A stretch of 64,000 nucleotides of DNA from Bacteroidales bacterium (GTDB lineage: Bacteria; Bacteroidota; Bacteroidia; Bacteroidales; VadinHA17), in assembly GCA_016715075.1 (NCBI GenBank), contig JADKBK010000003.1, positions 62,001-126,000 of the forward strand, written 5' to 3'. The position numbers and the translations under genes are program-made. Each line of letters begins with the position of its first letter. Position 1 is the first letter of the stretch. The notes beneath the pieces were generated by a model. That model had not been told where the DNA came from, did not search any database, and saw only the letters and a program-made list of their open reading frames with translations. Of the stretch, positions 50,411-60,524 are shown one piece after another.

Positions 50411-52591
50411 TTAGTTATTTTTCACAGGCTCACTGGCCCTGTTTTCACTCTTATACAGTCCAATCTCACCAAAGGGAATCTGTTTAAAACCATGCACTAA
50501 TGCAGGTGATTCTGATTTTAGCATGTAATTGCCTTTTTCAGGATCATCTTTGTCTGTAAACATCGGATCAGTAAGGATAAAACTTTTTGACAGGCTGTCC
50601 TCAACCTGTGAATCAGGCGACACAATATTCTCCTCCATGGTCAGCAAGGGTCGTGCCTTATCTTCAATTGACATATGCCAGAATCCGGAAGCTTTATCCC
50701 ATACTCCGCCAAGGCAGATATTATGTGAAATAACATTCCCTTTTGGTGCGCGGGGTTCATCATCAAGTATTCCAGACAGTTTAGGATACTTTACGCTGTA
50801 AGGAGGCTTATTATATGCAATTCCAAGGATGGTTCCCGAGTCCTGTGCTTCCTTTATCCATCCGGGTATATGCTCATTCCTCATCCATCCAAGCCCTCTA
50901 GCATCAACGTGAATTGACGGAGTACAATTAACGAAAATATTATTCAGGACATTATTGTCTCTGCCTCCGCCAATCATCATTGCTCTCGTTACATTCCTGA
51001 ATACGTTTCCAATAATATCAGCTGATGAAAAGGCATCATCGAGATAGATCCCAACGCATCCTTTGCCTTCAAATCCTGAGATGGCGTGCAGATAAGTATA
51101 CTGTAGCAGATTGCCCCGCATTGTCCAGTTTCTTCCTGTATAGATAGCTCCGGCATCATTTGATTCATAGCATGCACTGTCGATTTCATTATATTCAATA
51201 ACATGATCATTGCCAAGAAAACCTATAGCCATGTGGGGCACATGGGCAAGCAGGTTATGGCTTACCCTGTTTCCTGCTCCGTTGACAGTTATGCCAGGAT
51301 TATAAACTCTTCTGAGTCGGGCAATATGATGGATATAGTTATTATCTGCAAAACAATTCCCGGGTGTGAGTTTCTTCCTGTCTCCTGCTTCAATCCTTAT
51401 TCCGCCAGCACCGCTGTTGTAAATATCGCAACCTGCCACACCATTTTTGTTTCCGCCTTCAATATATATTGCTCCTTCTCCGCTATTTCTTATTATACAG
51501 GCTTCCACAAGGGAATTGCTGCAATCAACCAGCCTGACCGCTGTCTCCCTGCAGCCTTCAATAATCATCCCTTTTATAGTAACATCGGACACCTTGTCCA
51601 TACCTATAATAGCCTTATTTACTGAAATATAAGCTCTGCCACTATCAATGTCTGATGGAGGATAGAAATATATAATTCCTTTGGATCTGTCGATATAGTA
51701 TTCCCCTGGCTCATCTATCTCAGATAGGAGGTTAAATCCGTAAAACCACTGCCCAACACGGTATCCGTAATTGTGATACGGAGGCATGACGCTGAGGATA
51801 TTTTTTTTCGTGTCGATACCTGCTATTTTATGCCGCTCTTCACTCCAGTCCCAGAACCAATATCCATGCACCCATCCATCTTTTTCATTTTGCCATTTCG
51901 ATACACGTTGGTCTTCAAATTTGAATTTGCCAGCCAGGTCACCTTTTGTTCCTCTTACATCAACCGGGATTTCATTAAGTATTCCGGTTATCTTAATATA
52001 TCCCTCATTCGGATATCGTGATATTTTCATGGGGATATCATTGAAAAACAGCTCTGACCCGCCTCCGGCAGGGGAACCAAAATCATTCAGGCCCATTGCC
52101 TTAAGGTCAGCCTGAACTATTTGCGATCTCACAGCCGGTTCAAAGCATTCAAGCACATCCTTGTCGCTGACCTTGTCCCATTTTGAAACATATCTTCCTC
52201 CTGTGAGTCTTACCTCTTTGCCTTTCCGCCCTTCATATATAATTTTTGAAAGGGAATCTTTTCCACTGTCAATTCCTGTCAGTTCAAATGGCTTTGAAAG
52301 CTCGTAGATTCCCTCCGCCACCTCAACAAGGATGCACTTCTGCGGCAGTTTACCAGTTTCCTTAAGATGTCTGATTGCATCACGTGCCCCTTCAAGAGTA
52401 GCAAATGGACCATCATTTCCTGTCTTATCAGGTTCACTTTTCAGGCCAGTGAAGGTATCATTTCCTCCTGGTGAAACGTACAGCTTCAGTCCTGCTTCAT
52501 GACCCTGAGGTGAGGATTTACAGGAGTAACCTGCCAGCAAAAAGGCAGCCGTTGTTATAATGATGCAGATGTGACAGGAAAGCTTCATCAT
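50411..52591 (-). CDS. right-handed beta-helix protein, GH141-like, lipoprotein
   Basis: A 726-residue exported protein (lipobox LLAGYSCKSS near residue 24). LYVSPGGNDTFTGLKSEP and GPFATLEGARDAIRHLK are the usual start of large beta-helix carbohydrate enzymes. From about residue 340 the parallel beta-helix is clear: VTIKGMIIEGCRETAVRLVD, NSLVEACIIRNSGEGAIYIEG, GAGGIRIEAGD and NNVLNNIFVNC. Length and layout resemble GH141 (alpha-L-fucosidase/xylanase-type). It may act on rhamnogalacturonan or xylan side chains. The ATG ATG start leaves two possible first codons. Confidence 0.7.
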   Translation of the reverse strand: MMKLSCHICIIITTAAFLLAGYSCKSSPQGHEAGLKLYVSPGGNDTFTGLKSEPDKTGNDGPFATLEGARDAIRHLKETGKLPQKCILVEVAEGIYELSKPFELTGIDSGKDSLSKIIYEGRKGKEVRLTGGRYVSKWDKVSDKDVLECFEPAVRSQIVQADLKAMGLNDFGSPAGGGSELFFNDIPMKISRYPNEGYIKITGILNEIPVDVRGTKGDLAGKFKFEDQRVSKWQNEKDGWVHGYWFWDWSEERHKIAGIDTKKNILSVMPPYHNYGYRVGQWFYGFNLLSEIDEPGEYYIDRSKGIIYFYPPSDIDSGRAYISVNKAIIGMDKVSDVTIKGMIIEGCRETAVRLVDCSNSLVEACIIRNSGEGAIYIEGGNKNGVAGCDIYNSGAGGIRIEAGDRKKLTPGNCFADNNYIHHIARLRRVYNPGITVNGAGNRVSHNLLAHVPHMAIGFLGNDHVIEYNEIDSACYESNDAGAIYTGRNWTMRGNLLQYTYLHAISGFEGKGCVGIYLDDAFSSADIIGNVFRNVTRAMMIGGGRDNNVLNNIFVNCTPSIHVDARGLGWMRNEHIPGWIKEAQDSGTILGIAYNKPPYSVKYPKLSGILDDEPRAPKGNVISHNICLGGVWDKASGFWHMSIEDKARPLLTMEENIVSPDSQVEDSLSKSFILTDPMFTDKDDPEKGNYMLKSESPALVHGFKQIPFGEIGLYKSENRASEPVKNN

Positions 52592-52642
52592 AATATGGAA
52601 ATGTTTTTTACAACTGTTGAAATATATTATAAGGTAAATTAC

Positions 52643-54139
52643 CTAACTCCACAGTCTGTCATGGGAACGCTTTTCATCCCATTCCGGTGTTGGTTCAAAG
52701 TAACCCTTTTGTTTGGGATTGAGAAGTTTCCTGCAGGCCTCGTCATTCAGCTCGATTCCGAGACCCGGGGCATCGAGAGGAACATTTGCGAAGCCTTTTG
52801 AGATCATTGGCTGGGTACCGGTCATCTTTACAATGGATTCCCACTGAGGATCATCCACACTATGGTGTTCGAGAGCCAGGAAGTTCTGGGTTGCAGCCGC
52901 ACAATGGACATTTGCCATAAAGCAAACCGGTGATCCTGCCATATGCATCGCCATTGCGACACCACATTCTTCAGCATAATCTCCAATTCTCTTTGTTTCC
53001 AGTAATCCTCCTGAAGTGCCAAGATCAGGCTGGATAATATCCACAGCCCTGGCATCAAGCAGTGGTTTAAAGCCTCCTTTAAGCATATAGATATCTTCAC
53101 CTGTTGCTATTGGTGTTTCAAGTGAATCCGAAAGAGTCTTATTCTGATCAGTATAAAACCACGGCACCATATCTTCGAGCCATGCCAGTCTGTATTTATC
53201 CATTTTCTTTCCGAACCGTATAGCATTGTTTATGTCAAAATGGCCAAAATGGTCAGCGCAGAGAGGCATCTCATATCCTACAGCATTTCTGACATCTTCA
53301 ACATATTCAGCCAGGCCGTCAAGTCCTTTCTCGGTAATCTGAACCTGGGTGAAGGGATGAAGCGTATTTCCATATCCCATATAGTCGCGGGTATCGTACT
53401 GACCGGCTGCCCCATCCCAGATCTTTGTGTTTACCAGATTGCCGGGCTGTTTTCCAACAACATGGATCCCAAGGTCCATTTTAAGCCAGGTGAATCCCTG
53501 CACATCAACTCTCTTTTTCATAGTTTCGGCAAATGCTACCGGGTCATTAGCACCAGGCGTATCAGCATATAGTCTGATCTTGTCGCGGTATCTTCCTCCA
53601 AGGAGCTGCCATGCTGGGACACCATAAGCCTTACCGCAGAGATCCCATAAAGCCATCTCAACGGCGCATACACCTCCACCCTGGCGTCCATGATACCCAT
53701 ACTGCCGGATTACCTTGAACAACATTTCCACATTACATGGATTGAGACCCAGTATGCGGCTTTTCAGAAAAAGTGCATATCGTTCATCGGCCCCATCCCT
53801 GACCTCCCCAAGACCATAAATTCCCTGGTTTGTATCTATCTTTATCAGAGCACGTCGCCAGCCGGAATTACCCAGGACTGCAACCCTTAAATCAGTTATC
53901 TTCAGTTCCGAAGGACTTGAAGCGCGCTGGATTTTTGAGGTAGTCTGTGCAATTGTATCTTCTATGGAAAGATTTATCATTCCGCCGAGTGCTATGCCTC
54001 CGAGAGCGGCTTTTTTAAGAAAGTCACGCCTGCCGCGTGGCGTTGAAGGATTAGAGATTTCGGAAATGATCGCACTCCGTTCAGACTGTTCCTCATTCCT
54101 GCTTTTATCAGCAATCTGTTGTAAAATACTTTTCATCAA
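52643..54139 (-). CDS. enolase-superfamily (mandelate racemase/muconate lactonizing) enzyme, Tat signal
   Basis: A 498-residue protein. STPRGRRDFLKKAALGGIALGG is a twin-arginine signal (about residue 33). The MR/MLE barrel shows EMALWDLCGKAYGVPAWQLLGG, WLKMDLGIH as the K-x-D strand, LAWLEDMVPWF and IATGEDIY as metal-binding and substrate strands. Many such enzymes dehydrate sugar acids, for example rhamnonate or galactonate, giving a possible route for sugars freed by the neighbouring hydrolases. Exact substrate is undetermined. Export of an enzyme of this type is unusual, though common in Bacteroidota. Confidence 0.78.
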   Translation of the reverse strand: MMKSILQQIADKSRNEEQSERSAIISEISNPSTPRGRRDFLKKAALGGIALGGMINLSIEDTIAQTTSKIQRASSPSELKITDLRVAVLGNSGWRRALIKIDTNQGIYGLGEVRDGADERYALFLKSRILGLNPCNVEMLFKVIRQYGYHGRQGGGVCAVEMALWDLCGKAYGVPAWQLLGGRYRDKIRLYADTPGANDPVAFAETMKKRVDVQGFTWLKMDLGIHVVGKQPGNLVNTKIWDGAAGQYDTRDYMGYGNTLHPFTQVQITEKGLDGLAEYVEDVRNAVGYEMPLCADHFGHFDINNAIRFGKKMDKYRLAWLEDMVPWFYTDQNKTLSDSLETPIATGEDIYMLKGGFKPLLDARAVDIIQPDLGTSGGLLETKRIGDYAEECGVAMAMHMAGSPVCFMANVHCAAATQNFLALEHHSVDDPQWESIVKMTGTQPMISKGFANVPLDAPGLGIELNDEACRKLLNPKQKGYFEPTPEWDEKRSHDRLWS

Positions 54140-54153
54140 GAATATAATTGAAT

Positions 54154-55278
54154 CTATTTAATTGAAAACCTGTAAACAGTGGAAGTCTTTAAAGTGTCAC
54201 CCGGACTCAGAATTGTAGATGGAAAATCAGGATGGTTAGGGCTGTCAGGATAGTGGCCAGATTCAAGGCATAATCCTGTTCTGAAGTTGAGTTGTTTACC
54301 GCCATGTCCAATATTTTTCCCATCGAGGAAATTTCCGGTGTAAAGCTGCATTCCCGGCTGATCAGTTATAACTTCAAGCATTCTGCCGCTTACCGGCTCA
54401 TATACAGCCACATCCACCTCATCTTTATTGTCCAGGATGTAATTATGATCATATCCTTTGCCAAGTACAAGCTGTTCATAATTGTCACCTATTCTTTCGC
54501 CTATTTTATGAGCTGAGGTAAAATCGAAAGGAGTACCGGCTACCTGACGAATCTCACCTGTAGGGATCATCACAGAATCGACCGGAGTAAATGCTGAAGC
54601 TTTCAGCACGAGCTCATGATCAAGGATATCACCGTTTCCGGCGCCATGAAGGTTGAAGTAGGCATGATTTGTAACATTAACGACAGTTTTCTTATCGGAT
54701 GTACAGGTGTAATCCATTACAATTTCATTTTTATCTGTCCAGGTATAGACAACCTCAGCATTTACTTTACCTGGGAAACCCTGTTCCATATCGGGGCTCT
54801 CATAGGTAAACTTTACTGCTGGGGACTCGCTATCCTTTAGTATCTCTGTATTCCAGACCACGCTGTGCCAGCCGGCAGGACCACCATGAAGAGTATTGGG
54901 TCCGTTGTTGAGCGGCAATGTGTATTCAACGCCATCCAGAGTAAATTTACCTCCTGCGATCCTGTTGGCATATCGCCCCACTATGGATCCGAATGACATA
55001 TCTCCCTTGATCATGGCATCGAAAGTATCGTATCCGAAGGTAACATTCTCCTTCTTCCCGTTCCTGTCCGGAACTTCAATCCATGTGATCTTTGCACCAA
55101 AATTGGTAAGTCTGATGACATTACCTTCCTTGTTTGTCAGGGTAAAAAGGTATACCTCTTTATCCTGATGAGTACCAAAAACTTCTTTTTTAATCATCTC
55201 TTTATTTTTTGATGACTGGTTGCAGGAGTTAAAAATGACTGCAATCAGCATTAGTGATAATAATTGAACTTTTTTCAT
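54154..55278 (-). CDS. aldose 1-epimerase, lipoprotein (galM family)
   Basis: A 374-residue mutarotase with its start at 55278 (MKKVQLLSLMLIAVIFNSC is a lipoprotein signal); the open frame to 55440 overlaps the GH9 gene and is not signal-like. LTNFGAKITWIEVPD, GRYANRIAGGKF, NGPNTLHGGPAGWHS, VNVTNHAYFNL with catalytic His, and CLESGHYPDSPNH with catalytic Glu mark the GalM family. It interconverts alpha and beta anomers of free sugars such as arabinose or galactose released outside the cytoplasm. It lies between the enolase-superfamily enzyme and the GH9. Confidence 0.9.
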   Translation of the reverse strand: MKKVQLLSLMLIAVIFNSCNQSSKNKEMIKKEVFGTHQDKEVYLFTLTNKEGNVIRLTNFGAKITWIEVPDRNGKKENVTFGYDTFDAMIKGDMSFGSIVGRYANRIAGGKFTLDGVEYTLPLNNGPNTLHGGPAGWHSVVWNTEILKDSESPAVKFTYESPDMEQGFPGKVNAEVVYTWTDKNEIVMDYTCTSDKKTVVNVTNHAYFNLHGAGNGDILDHELVLKASAFTPVDSVMIPTGEIRQVAGTPFDFTSAHKIGERIGDNYEQLVLGKGYDHNYILDNKDEVDVAVYEPVSGRMLEVITDQPGMQLYTGNFLDGKNIGHGGKQLNFRTGLCLESGHYPDSPNHPDFPSTILSPGDTLKTSTVYRFSIK

Positions 55279-55349
55279 AACCTGAGGATTAGTTTTTTCT
55301 TGATTAGTAATAGATGTTTCGTTCAAATCCCGCCAGAAATCAATTAGTT

Positions 55350-57833
55350 TTATTTTCCTGACAGGAGCTGATCTGCAGCCAGTACCAGGAACATATAATT
55401 GGAAGATCCGCCGCCCATAACATATTCCTGCTGCTGCCACAGGTAAGGCCAGTCAAGCAGTTCAGGAAAATCAGGACGTATAAGGGCTGTGCCTGAAGCC
55501 ACTCCTCCGGGAATATATGATTCATCAGCCCTGTTAATACCATATGCAATAGTAGCCGATCTCACACCAACTCCTGAAGCGAAAGATGAGGTGTTCTCGC
55601 CTGGATGAACTCCAAGAATAAAATTGAGTGCATTGAAAATTGGTGCAGATGAAAAGATATCAGGAAATGCTTTATAGAGGTAGTACTGTCTTACCCCAAA
55701 GCTCTGTATATCCCAGCCTGCTCCCCAGATGTGCGGACGGTATGGCACTCCGAATGGTGTCTCAGCTGAAAGCTTCGTAATATCATCAGAAAGTACCTTG
55801 ATGGAACTCCTTACTGATGCAGTAAACTCCGCATTGTTAATTTTTGGAAGAGCCCTGCCGATAAGCCAGCCTACCTGGTTCAGTCCCTCGAGAACTGCTG
55901 TTTTATTCCCTGTCAGATAGTTTCTGTACTCTTCGTCACCTGTAGTGAGAAAAAGTTCAATAGCAGCATGTAATTTGGCATTTGCTACCCTGCCTGAAAC
56001 CTTATAATCATGTGAATAGATTGCTTTTGCCACCTCAAGGCATTCCTTTCCCAGATTATCATTAAAACCTTTCAGTACTCTGGAAACAGCTGCCAGGTGT
56101 GCTGCTGTTGTTAATTCTCTCGCCGGGTTATCTTCAGTAAAGACCCACCTGTCATCAGGTACTGAAGAGGCGGTACCTGTTCGTTCACCTGTTTTCAGCT
56201 TAGAATCATAAAAAAGACCATCAGACATTGTTGAACCATCACCAAGCATGACATACTGTCTTTTATCTCCTTCAATTATTCCACGGTAAAGCCGTCCCAT
56301 GTTTTTATACCCTGCGACAACTGTGAGAGCTCCATGTTCTATTTGCTGAAGCATATCGTTTTTGCCATCCGGCTGATGGATTTCCACAATATGTGTTTTC
56401 TGATCAATTGAGGTCTCGTCATAATTTATATTAAAGGCTTCAAAGGCCATAGTCAGGATATACGCTTCTCCGCTCTGAGATTCAACCCTGAGGTCATAAT
56501 CCCCAGCATCATGCCAACCTCCTGTATTCAGGCCGGGAACATAATCACCGGGATTATATGCTGTAAGTGTTGACTTACCCTGGACATAGCCATCAAAATG
56601 ATTATAGTCCACAGGAGCCATGCGTGCGTCATCCATGTGACACAACCCGTGCCAGACACGATATTTTTCATTCACTCTCATATGGCACATCTGAACCGGG
56701 AGGAAATATTCGAGAACAGGCTGCCAGACGTTACGCTGAAAAGCATCAGCTGCAATGCGGAAAGGCTGAGATTGCTGGCTCCCGTATTTCACAAAATAGA
56801 GACCTTCCTTACTGACAGATGTGAAATTGAATTTCAGATAATTATACCGTAAGAATGTTCCCCATGATTCCGGTTTGGCATTCAGCACTTCAAGGCTCTC
56901 ACCATTTTCGTCGAGCTTAAATAATGCGGGAACCGCTGGAGCTGTATCCTTTTTGTCAAGCTCGATTATTGCAACCTTCTCCTGACCGGGAAGATAACCG
57001 ATCTGGGAGACATGTATAACAGGATTGCTCCTCCAGTCCTTTACACAATTAGGAGTGATTACCCATTCAACTGCATTTTTGGCAGAACCTTCCGCAACGA
57101 CTGATCTGATAACGAACCAGCCATTGTTATGCACGTACCTGCCATCAAGAAGCTGTATGTCCCCTTTTTTCGATTCTATCGTCATCCGCTGAAGTTCTTC
57201 TTCAGGAGCAACAACAATCTTCTTACCATATGCCATTGGCTTTGAAGCAACTGCCTCGCCTTTTGAGTCGAGCATTGCAGGACCGTTAGCCTGCCTGGGG
57301 AAAATACCTGATGTGTTTCCGAGCATCCATGTCTTGCCATACAACCATCCAGGGTACAATTCCATGTTGAATCCGACCTTTCCTATGAATTCTTTCGGTA
57401 TTGGTTTATCGAGATCCACAGTTACTATTATTGATTCGCCTGAAGCGCGGACCTTAACAGTATAAGCGAAGTTCAGATCAGGATATTCAATGGGATTGTA
57501 TCCTTTCCTGTTTATTGCTGGATCGGGATAGGCAAGATTTACCGTTATTGTATTTGAACCAATATCGGTTTTCCTGTCCACCTGTTTCGGTATAGGCTGC
57601 CATTGTCCGGGAGTCTCATCAAGCCGTAAATCTCCATTTGTTGCAACCCTTCTGCCATGCATTATTACTGCTACACCTCCCTGGTGCCCTTCAGGATAAA
57701 TATCCTGATAAGCCATCACATTTACCCCCTCTCTTTCAAAATATTCCTGTTTGTTAAGGACAAATGAAGATTGCTGTGAGTAACCATAAGCGGTAAGCAG
57801 AGTCAATCCAAGGATCAATAGTTTTCGTTTCAT
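55350..57833 (-). CDS. GH9-like glycoside hydrolase with N-terminal Ig-like domain
   Basis: An 827-residue secreted enzyme. Signal peptide (KRKLLILGLTLLTAYGYSQ), then an additional N-terminal region of about 270 residues, an Ig-like CelD-N domain (VIHVSQIGYLPGQEKVAIIEL), and the (alpha/alpha)6 catalytic domain from about residue 390. GGWHDAGDYDLRV holds the catalytic Asp pair, and HPGENTSSFASGVG and GINRADESYIPGG the C-terminal His and Glu of GH9. Endo- or exo-glucanase action is expected by family, but the long extra N-terminus and the location among arabinan genes leave the substrate open. Confidence 0.82.
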   Translation of the reverse strand: MKRKLLILGLTLLTAYGYSQQSSFVLNKQEYFEREGVNVMAYQDIYPEGHQGGVAVIMHGRRVATNGDLRLDETPGQWQPIPKQVDRKTDIGSNTITVNLAYPDPAINRKGYNPIEYPDLNFAYTVKVRASGESIIVTVDLDKPIPKEFIGKVGFNMELYPGWLYGKTWMLGNTSGIFPRQANGPAMLDSKGEAVASKPMAYGKKIVVAPEEELQRMTIESKKGDIQLLDGRYVHNNGWFVIRSVVAEGSAKNAVEWVITPNCVKDWRSNPVIHVSQIGYLPGQEKVAIIELDKKDTAPAVPALFKLDENGESLEVLNAKPESWGTFLRYNYLKFNFTSVSKEGLYFVKYGSQQSQPFRIAADAFQRNVWQPVLEYFLPVQMCHMRVNEKYRVWHGLCHMDDARMAPVDYNHFDGYVQGKSTLTAYNPGDYVPGLNTGGWHDAGDYDLRVESQSGEAYILTMAFEAFNINYDETSIDQKTHIVEIHQPDGKNDMLQQIEHGALTVVAGYKNMGRLYRGIIEGDKRQYVMLGDGSTMSDGLFYDSKLKTGERTGTASSVPDDRWVFTEDNPARELTTAAHLAAVSRVLKGFNDNLGKECLEVAKAIYSHDYKVSGRVANAKLHAAIELFLTTGDEEYRNYLTGNKTAVLEGLNQVGWLIGRALPKINNAEFTASVRSSIKVLSDDITKLSAETPFGVPYRPHIWGAGWDIQSFGVRQYYLYKAFPDIFSSAPIFNALNFILGVHPGENTSSFASGVGVRSATIAYGINRADESYIPGGVASGTALIRPDFPELLDWPYLWQQQEYVMGGGSSNYMFLVLAADQLLSGK

Positions 57834-57908
57834 TTCTCATATAGTGATTAAAGGCCGATATCATTCTGCCTGATTAGTGTTTATGAACAAGATTTTTAAA
57901 TTACAGTA

Positions 57909-60326
57909 CTATTCAATAACCCATTCATAAATTCCGGCTGAGTATTCTTTTTTCAGCCTGACTTTTATTTTTATTGATTGAGTTACAATGGGTTTAAAGG
58001 ATATGGTATTCCATTCATTTTTTGATATCTTATATCTTGTTCTGGTACTTACGGGTTCCCATATATTCCCGTTCAGATAAAGAATCTCATATTCAGCAGG
58101 GATTTGGCATCCGCCATCAGGAGTATCCTCAACCCAGAAGACTTTTGATCTTGAAATGGATAATGGTTTTTCAAAATCGTACTCAACCCATTCCCAGGTA
58201 TCTTTTGATGGCCACCAGTCATAATATGGTGTTGATCTGTCGGTTGAATCTGATGGTTCGAGCTGATCATTTACGGCTGACAATGTTTTTGTAAGCTTAC
58301 TTGCTCTTACTTTGCTCCTGAAGGCAATTGTAGGTGCAGGAAGGGGGTGGGCTGACCGGGTAGCTGTAGGAAGCCATACTTCCATCTGGCCGGGGCCACG
58401 ATTATTCCATAAAGCATAAGGTATCAGTGTTAAAGGTTCCTCGCGGAGTGTATCCACTTGCCCATCGAGAGTCCTTTTTGTCTGATATGCTGATGTTCTG
58501 ATAACCTGTGCCCCATTGAGAAGGGAAGGGATATACTCAGTTGTGAAATGAGCATCTTTTTTAAGAATTAAATTCAGGATATTTCCTGAGTTATTGTCGG
58601 GCCATTCTGCACAATAGATCACAGGGCCTCGCTGTATAGCCATCTTATCCCTGTCGTCAGCTATTCTTCCATCGGCAACAATTTTTCTGACAGGCATCGG
58701 AAGTTCGAGTTCAACTTTATCTCCGGTCCTCCACTTTCTATGGAGGACTACATAGCCATCAGTCAATTTTATTTCAGACAGGGAACCGTTAATTCTCAGC
58801 TTTACAGAATCAATATTCTGATCTTCATACTTATAAAGGCTCCCGGGGATTGCTTCATTCCGGGCCCAGCCTGGAATGCGTAGTTTAAGGTCGAATTTTC
58901 CAGTCTTCTCCGGATTTACTGACAGTTCAACTTTTCCATCCCAGGGAAAATCTGCTTTTTGTGAAACAGACACTTTATTTTTTCCAACAGTAAAGGAAGC
59001 CTCATTTGAAATATACAGATTGACATAGATTTCGTCATCTGTTACAGCATAGATATACCCCGGGATTGCTGGTACAAACCTGGCTATATTGGAAGGACAG
59101 CAGGCACATCCAAACCATGCACTACGCTGATGCTGACCATTTGATTCCAGGGGGTTGGGATAAAAGAATCTGTCAGCCGACAAAGACACACCGGAGAGCA
59201 TTGAATTATAAAGTGTTTTTTCAAGAATATCCATGTACTTTGCCTGGCCATGAAGAAGGAATAGCCTGTGATTGAAAAATATATCACCTATGGAGGCACA
59301 TGTCTCACAATATGCTGACATATTGGGGAGCTGAAAAGGATCTGCGAAACCCTCATTTCCTCCGGTTGCACCTATTCCTCCTGTAAGGTAAATTTTATTA
59401 TAGACTATATCCTCCCATATCCTTGTTATTGCATTAAGATAAGCCGTATCTTTCTCAATAGCAGCAATATCTGCCATTCCTGAATACATGTATGTTGCCC
59501 TGACAGCATGTCCGACAGCTTTGGATTGATCAACAGGTCTTATGTCTGCCTGGTTATAACTCTGTCCTTCAGGGCCCCTGACATCCAGAAAATACCTGGC
59601 AAGATCGAGATATTTTTTTTCACCTGTTACCCTGTAAAGCTTCACCAGCCCCATCTCAATAACCTGATGATCGGGGTACACTTTTGAACGGTCCCAACCA
59701 AAATCCCTGTTCACGAGATCGGCCGATTTCAGGGCAATGTCCAGCAGAGATCTCTTTCCTGTAGCCTGAAAATGTGCAGCTGCAGCTTCATAAAGATGCC
59801 CAAGATTATAAAGTTCATGACTTGAGATAGAGTCGTTAAGCCATCTTTGTTTATTGACCCACTCATGAAGTCCTGCACCTCCATGCCTTTCCGCAATTGT
59901 ACGGTTTGTATAGAGATAACCGTCATCCTCCTGTGCAAGTCCTATTTTGTAAATAAGAGCATCGAGATATGCGTCGAGCCTGGGATCAGGGAAAGTCTGA
60001 AGGGAATAGCTGGCCCCTTCAATTATTTTAAATACATCTGAATCATCAAATGGAAAAAGTGTCTGGAATTTTCCGGTATCCACTCCTCCTGCAATATCAA
60101 AGTTCTTAATCCTCCCGGTAGTCTCGCAGAAATGAAAGGCTATCGGAATAGTTACATCAGCATTTTTCCTGATTCTCGGAGCCCAGAAGCTATCAGTCAG
60201 TTTAACGGCTGTAAATGGTACAGGTCTTATGGGATATTCTCCGGCGGATGACGATTTCCTGACGCATCCTGAAAACAGAACGGCAGCCATCAGGCTTACT
60301 ATCAACAGATTGTTCAACATTCTCAT
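57909..60326 (-). CDS. GH127 beta-L-arabinofuranosidase-like (DUF1680), lipoprotein
   Basis: An 805-residue protein with a lipobox (AVLFSGCVRK). PVPFTAVKLTDSFWAPRI starts the catalytic part; YCETCASIGD and WFGCACCPSNIARF supply the Glu and the three Cys that bind zinc and include the cysteine nucleophile of GH127. GGIGATGGNEGF lies between. A C-terminal region (about 640-805) contains a discoidin-like domain. GH127 releases beta-L-arabinofuranose, matching the GH51 and ribulokinase genes that follow. The ATG at 60320 is an alternative start. Confidence 0.88.
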   Translation of the reverse strand: MRMLNNLLIVSLMAAVLFSGCVRKSSSAGEYPIRPVPFTAVKLTDSFWAPRIRKNADVTIPIAFHFCETTGRIKNFDIAGGVDTGKFQTLFPFDDSDVFKIIEGASYSLQTFPDPRLDAYLDALIYKIGLAQEDDGYLYTNRTIAERHGGAGLHEWVNKQRWLNDSISSHELYNLGHLYEAAAAHFQATGKRSLLDIALKSADLVNRDFGWDRSKVYPDHQVIEMGLVKLYRVTGEKKYLDLARYFLDVRGPEGQSYNQADIRPVDQSKAVGHAVRATYMYSGMADIAAIEKDTAYLNAITRIWEDIVYNKIYLTGGIGATGGNEGFADPFQLPNMSAYCETCASIGDIFFNHRLFLLHGQAKYMDILEKTLYNSMLSGVSLSADRFFYPNPLESNGQHQRSAWFGCACCPSNIARFVPAIPGYIYAVTDDEIYVNLYISNEASFTVGKNKVSVSQKADFPWDGKVELSVNPEKTGKFDLKLRIPGWARNEAIPGSLYKYEDQNIDSVKLRINGSLSEIKLTDGYVVLHRKWRTGDKVELELPMPVRKIVADGRIADDRDKMAIQRGPVIYCAEWPDNNSGNILNLILKKDAHFTTEYIPSLLNGAQVIRTSAYQTKRTLDGQVDTLREEPLTLIPYALWNNRGPGQMEVWLPTATRSAHPLPAPTIAFRSKVRASKLTKTLSAVNDQLEPSDSTDRSTPYYDWWPSKDTWEWVEYDFEKPLSISRSKVFWVEDTPDGGCQIPAEYEILYLNGNIWEPVSTRTRYKISKNEWNTISFKPIVTQSIKIKVRLKKEYSAGIYEWVIE

Positions 60327-60524
60327 AAAAATTATATTTCAAATATCGATTATCTTTTTTAACCTCTCCCCTAAATCCCCTCTCCCGGGAGAGAGGGAGA
60401 CTTAACTCCAGTTTCCAGATGGAGCTTCTCAAAAAGTCTCATTCTACCCCCACCCCCACCCTGGGAGGCTTTCTAAATCACTGTATTTCAAAAAAGTCCG
60501 GTTCTACCCCGGATTAGTATCAGG
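60327..60524. other. intergenic stretch with palindrome and short direct repeat
   Basis: TCTCCCGGGAGA at 60381-60392 is a perfect palindrome extended by C- and G-runs. A pair of direct copies of CAAAAA(A)GTC...TTCTACCCC occurs at about 60429 and 60489. No reading frame of note. Confidence 0.45.

Noticed and set aside
55279..55440. Extended N-terminus of the aldose 1-epimerase
   Set aside because: The extension overlaps the GH9 gene, and a lipoprotein signal starts exactly at the ATG at 55278.
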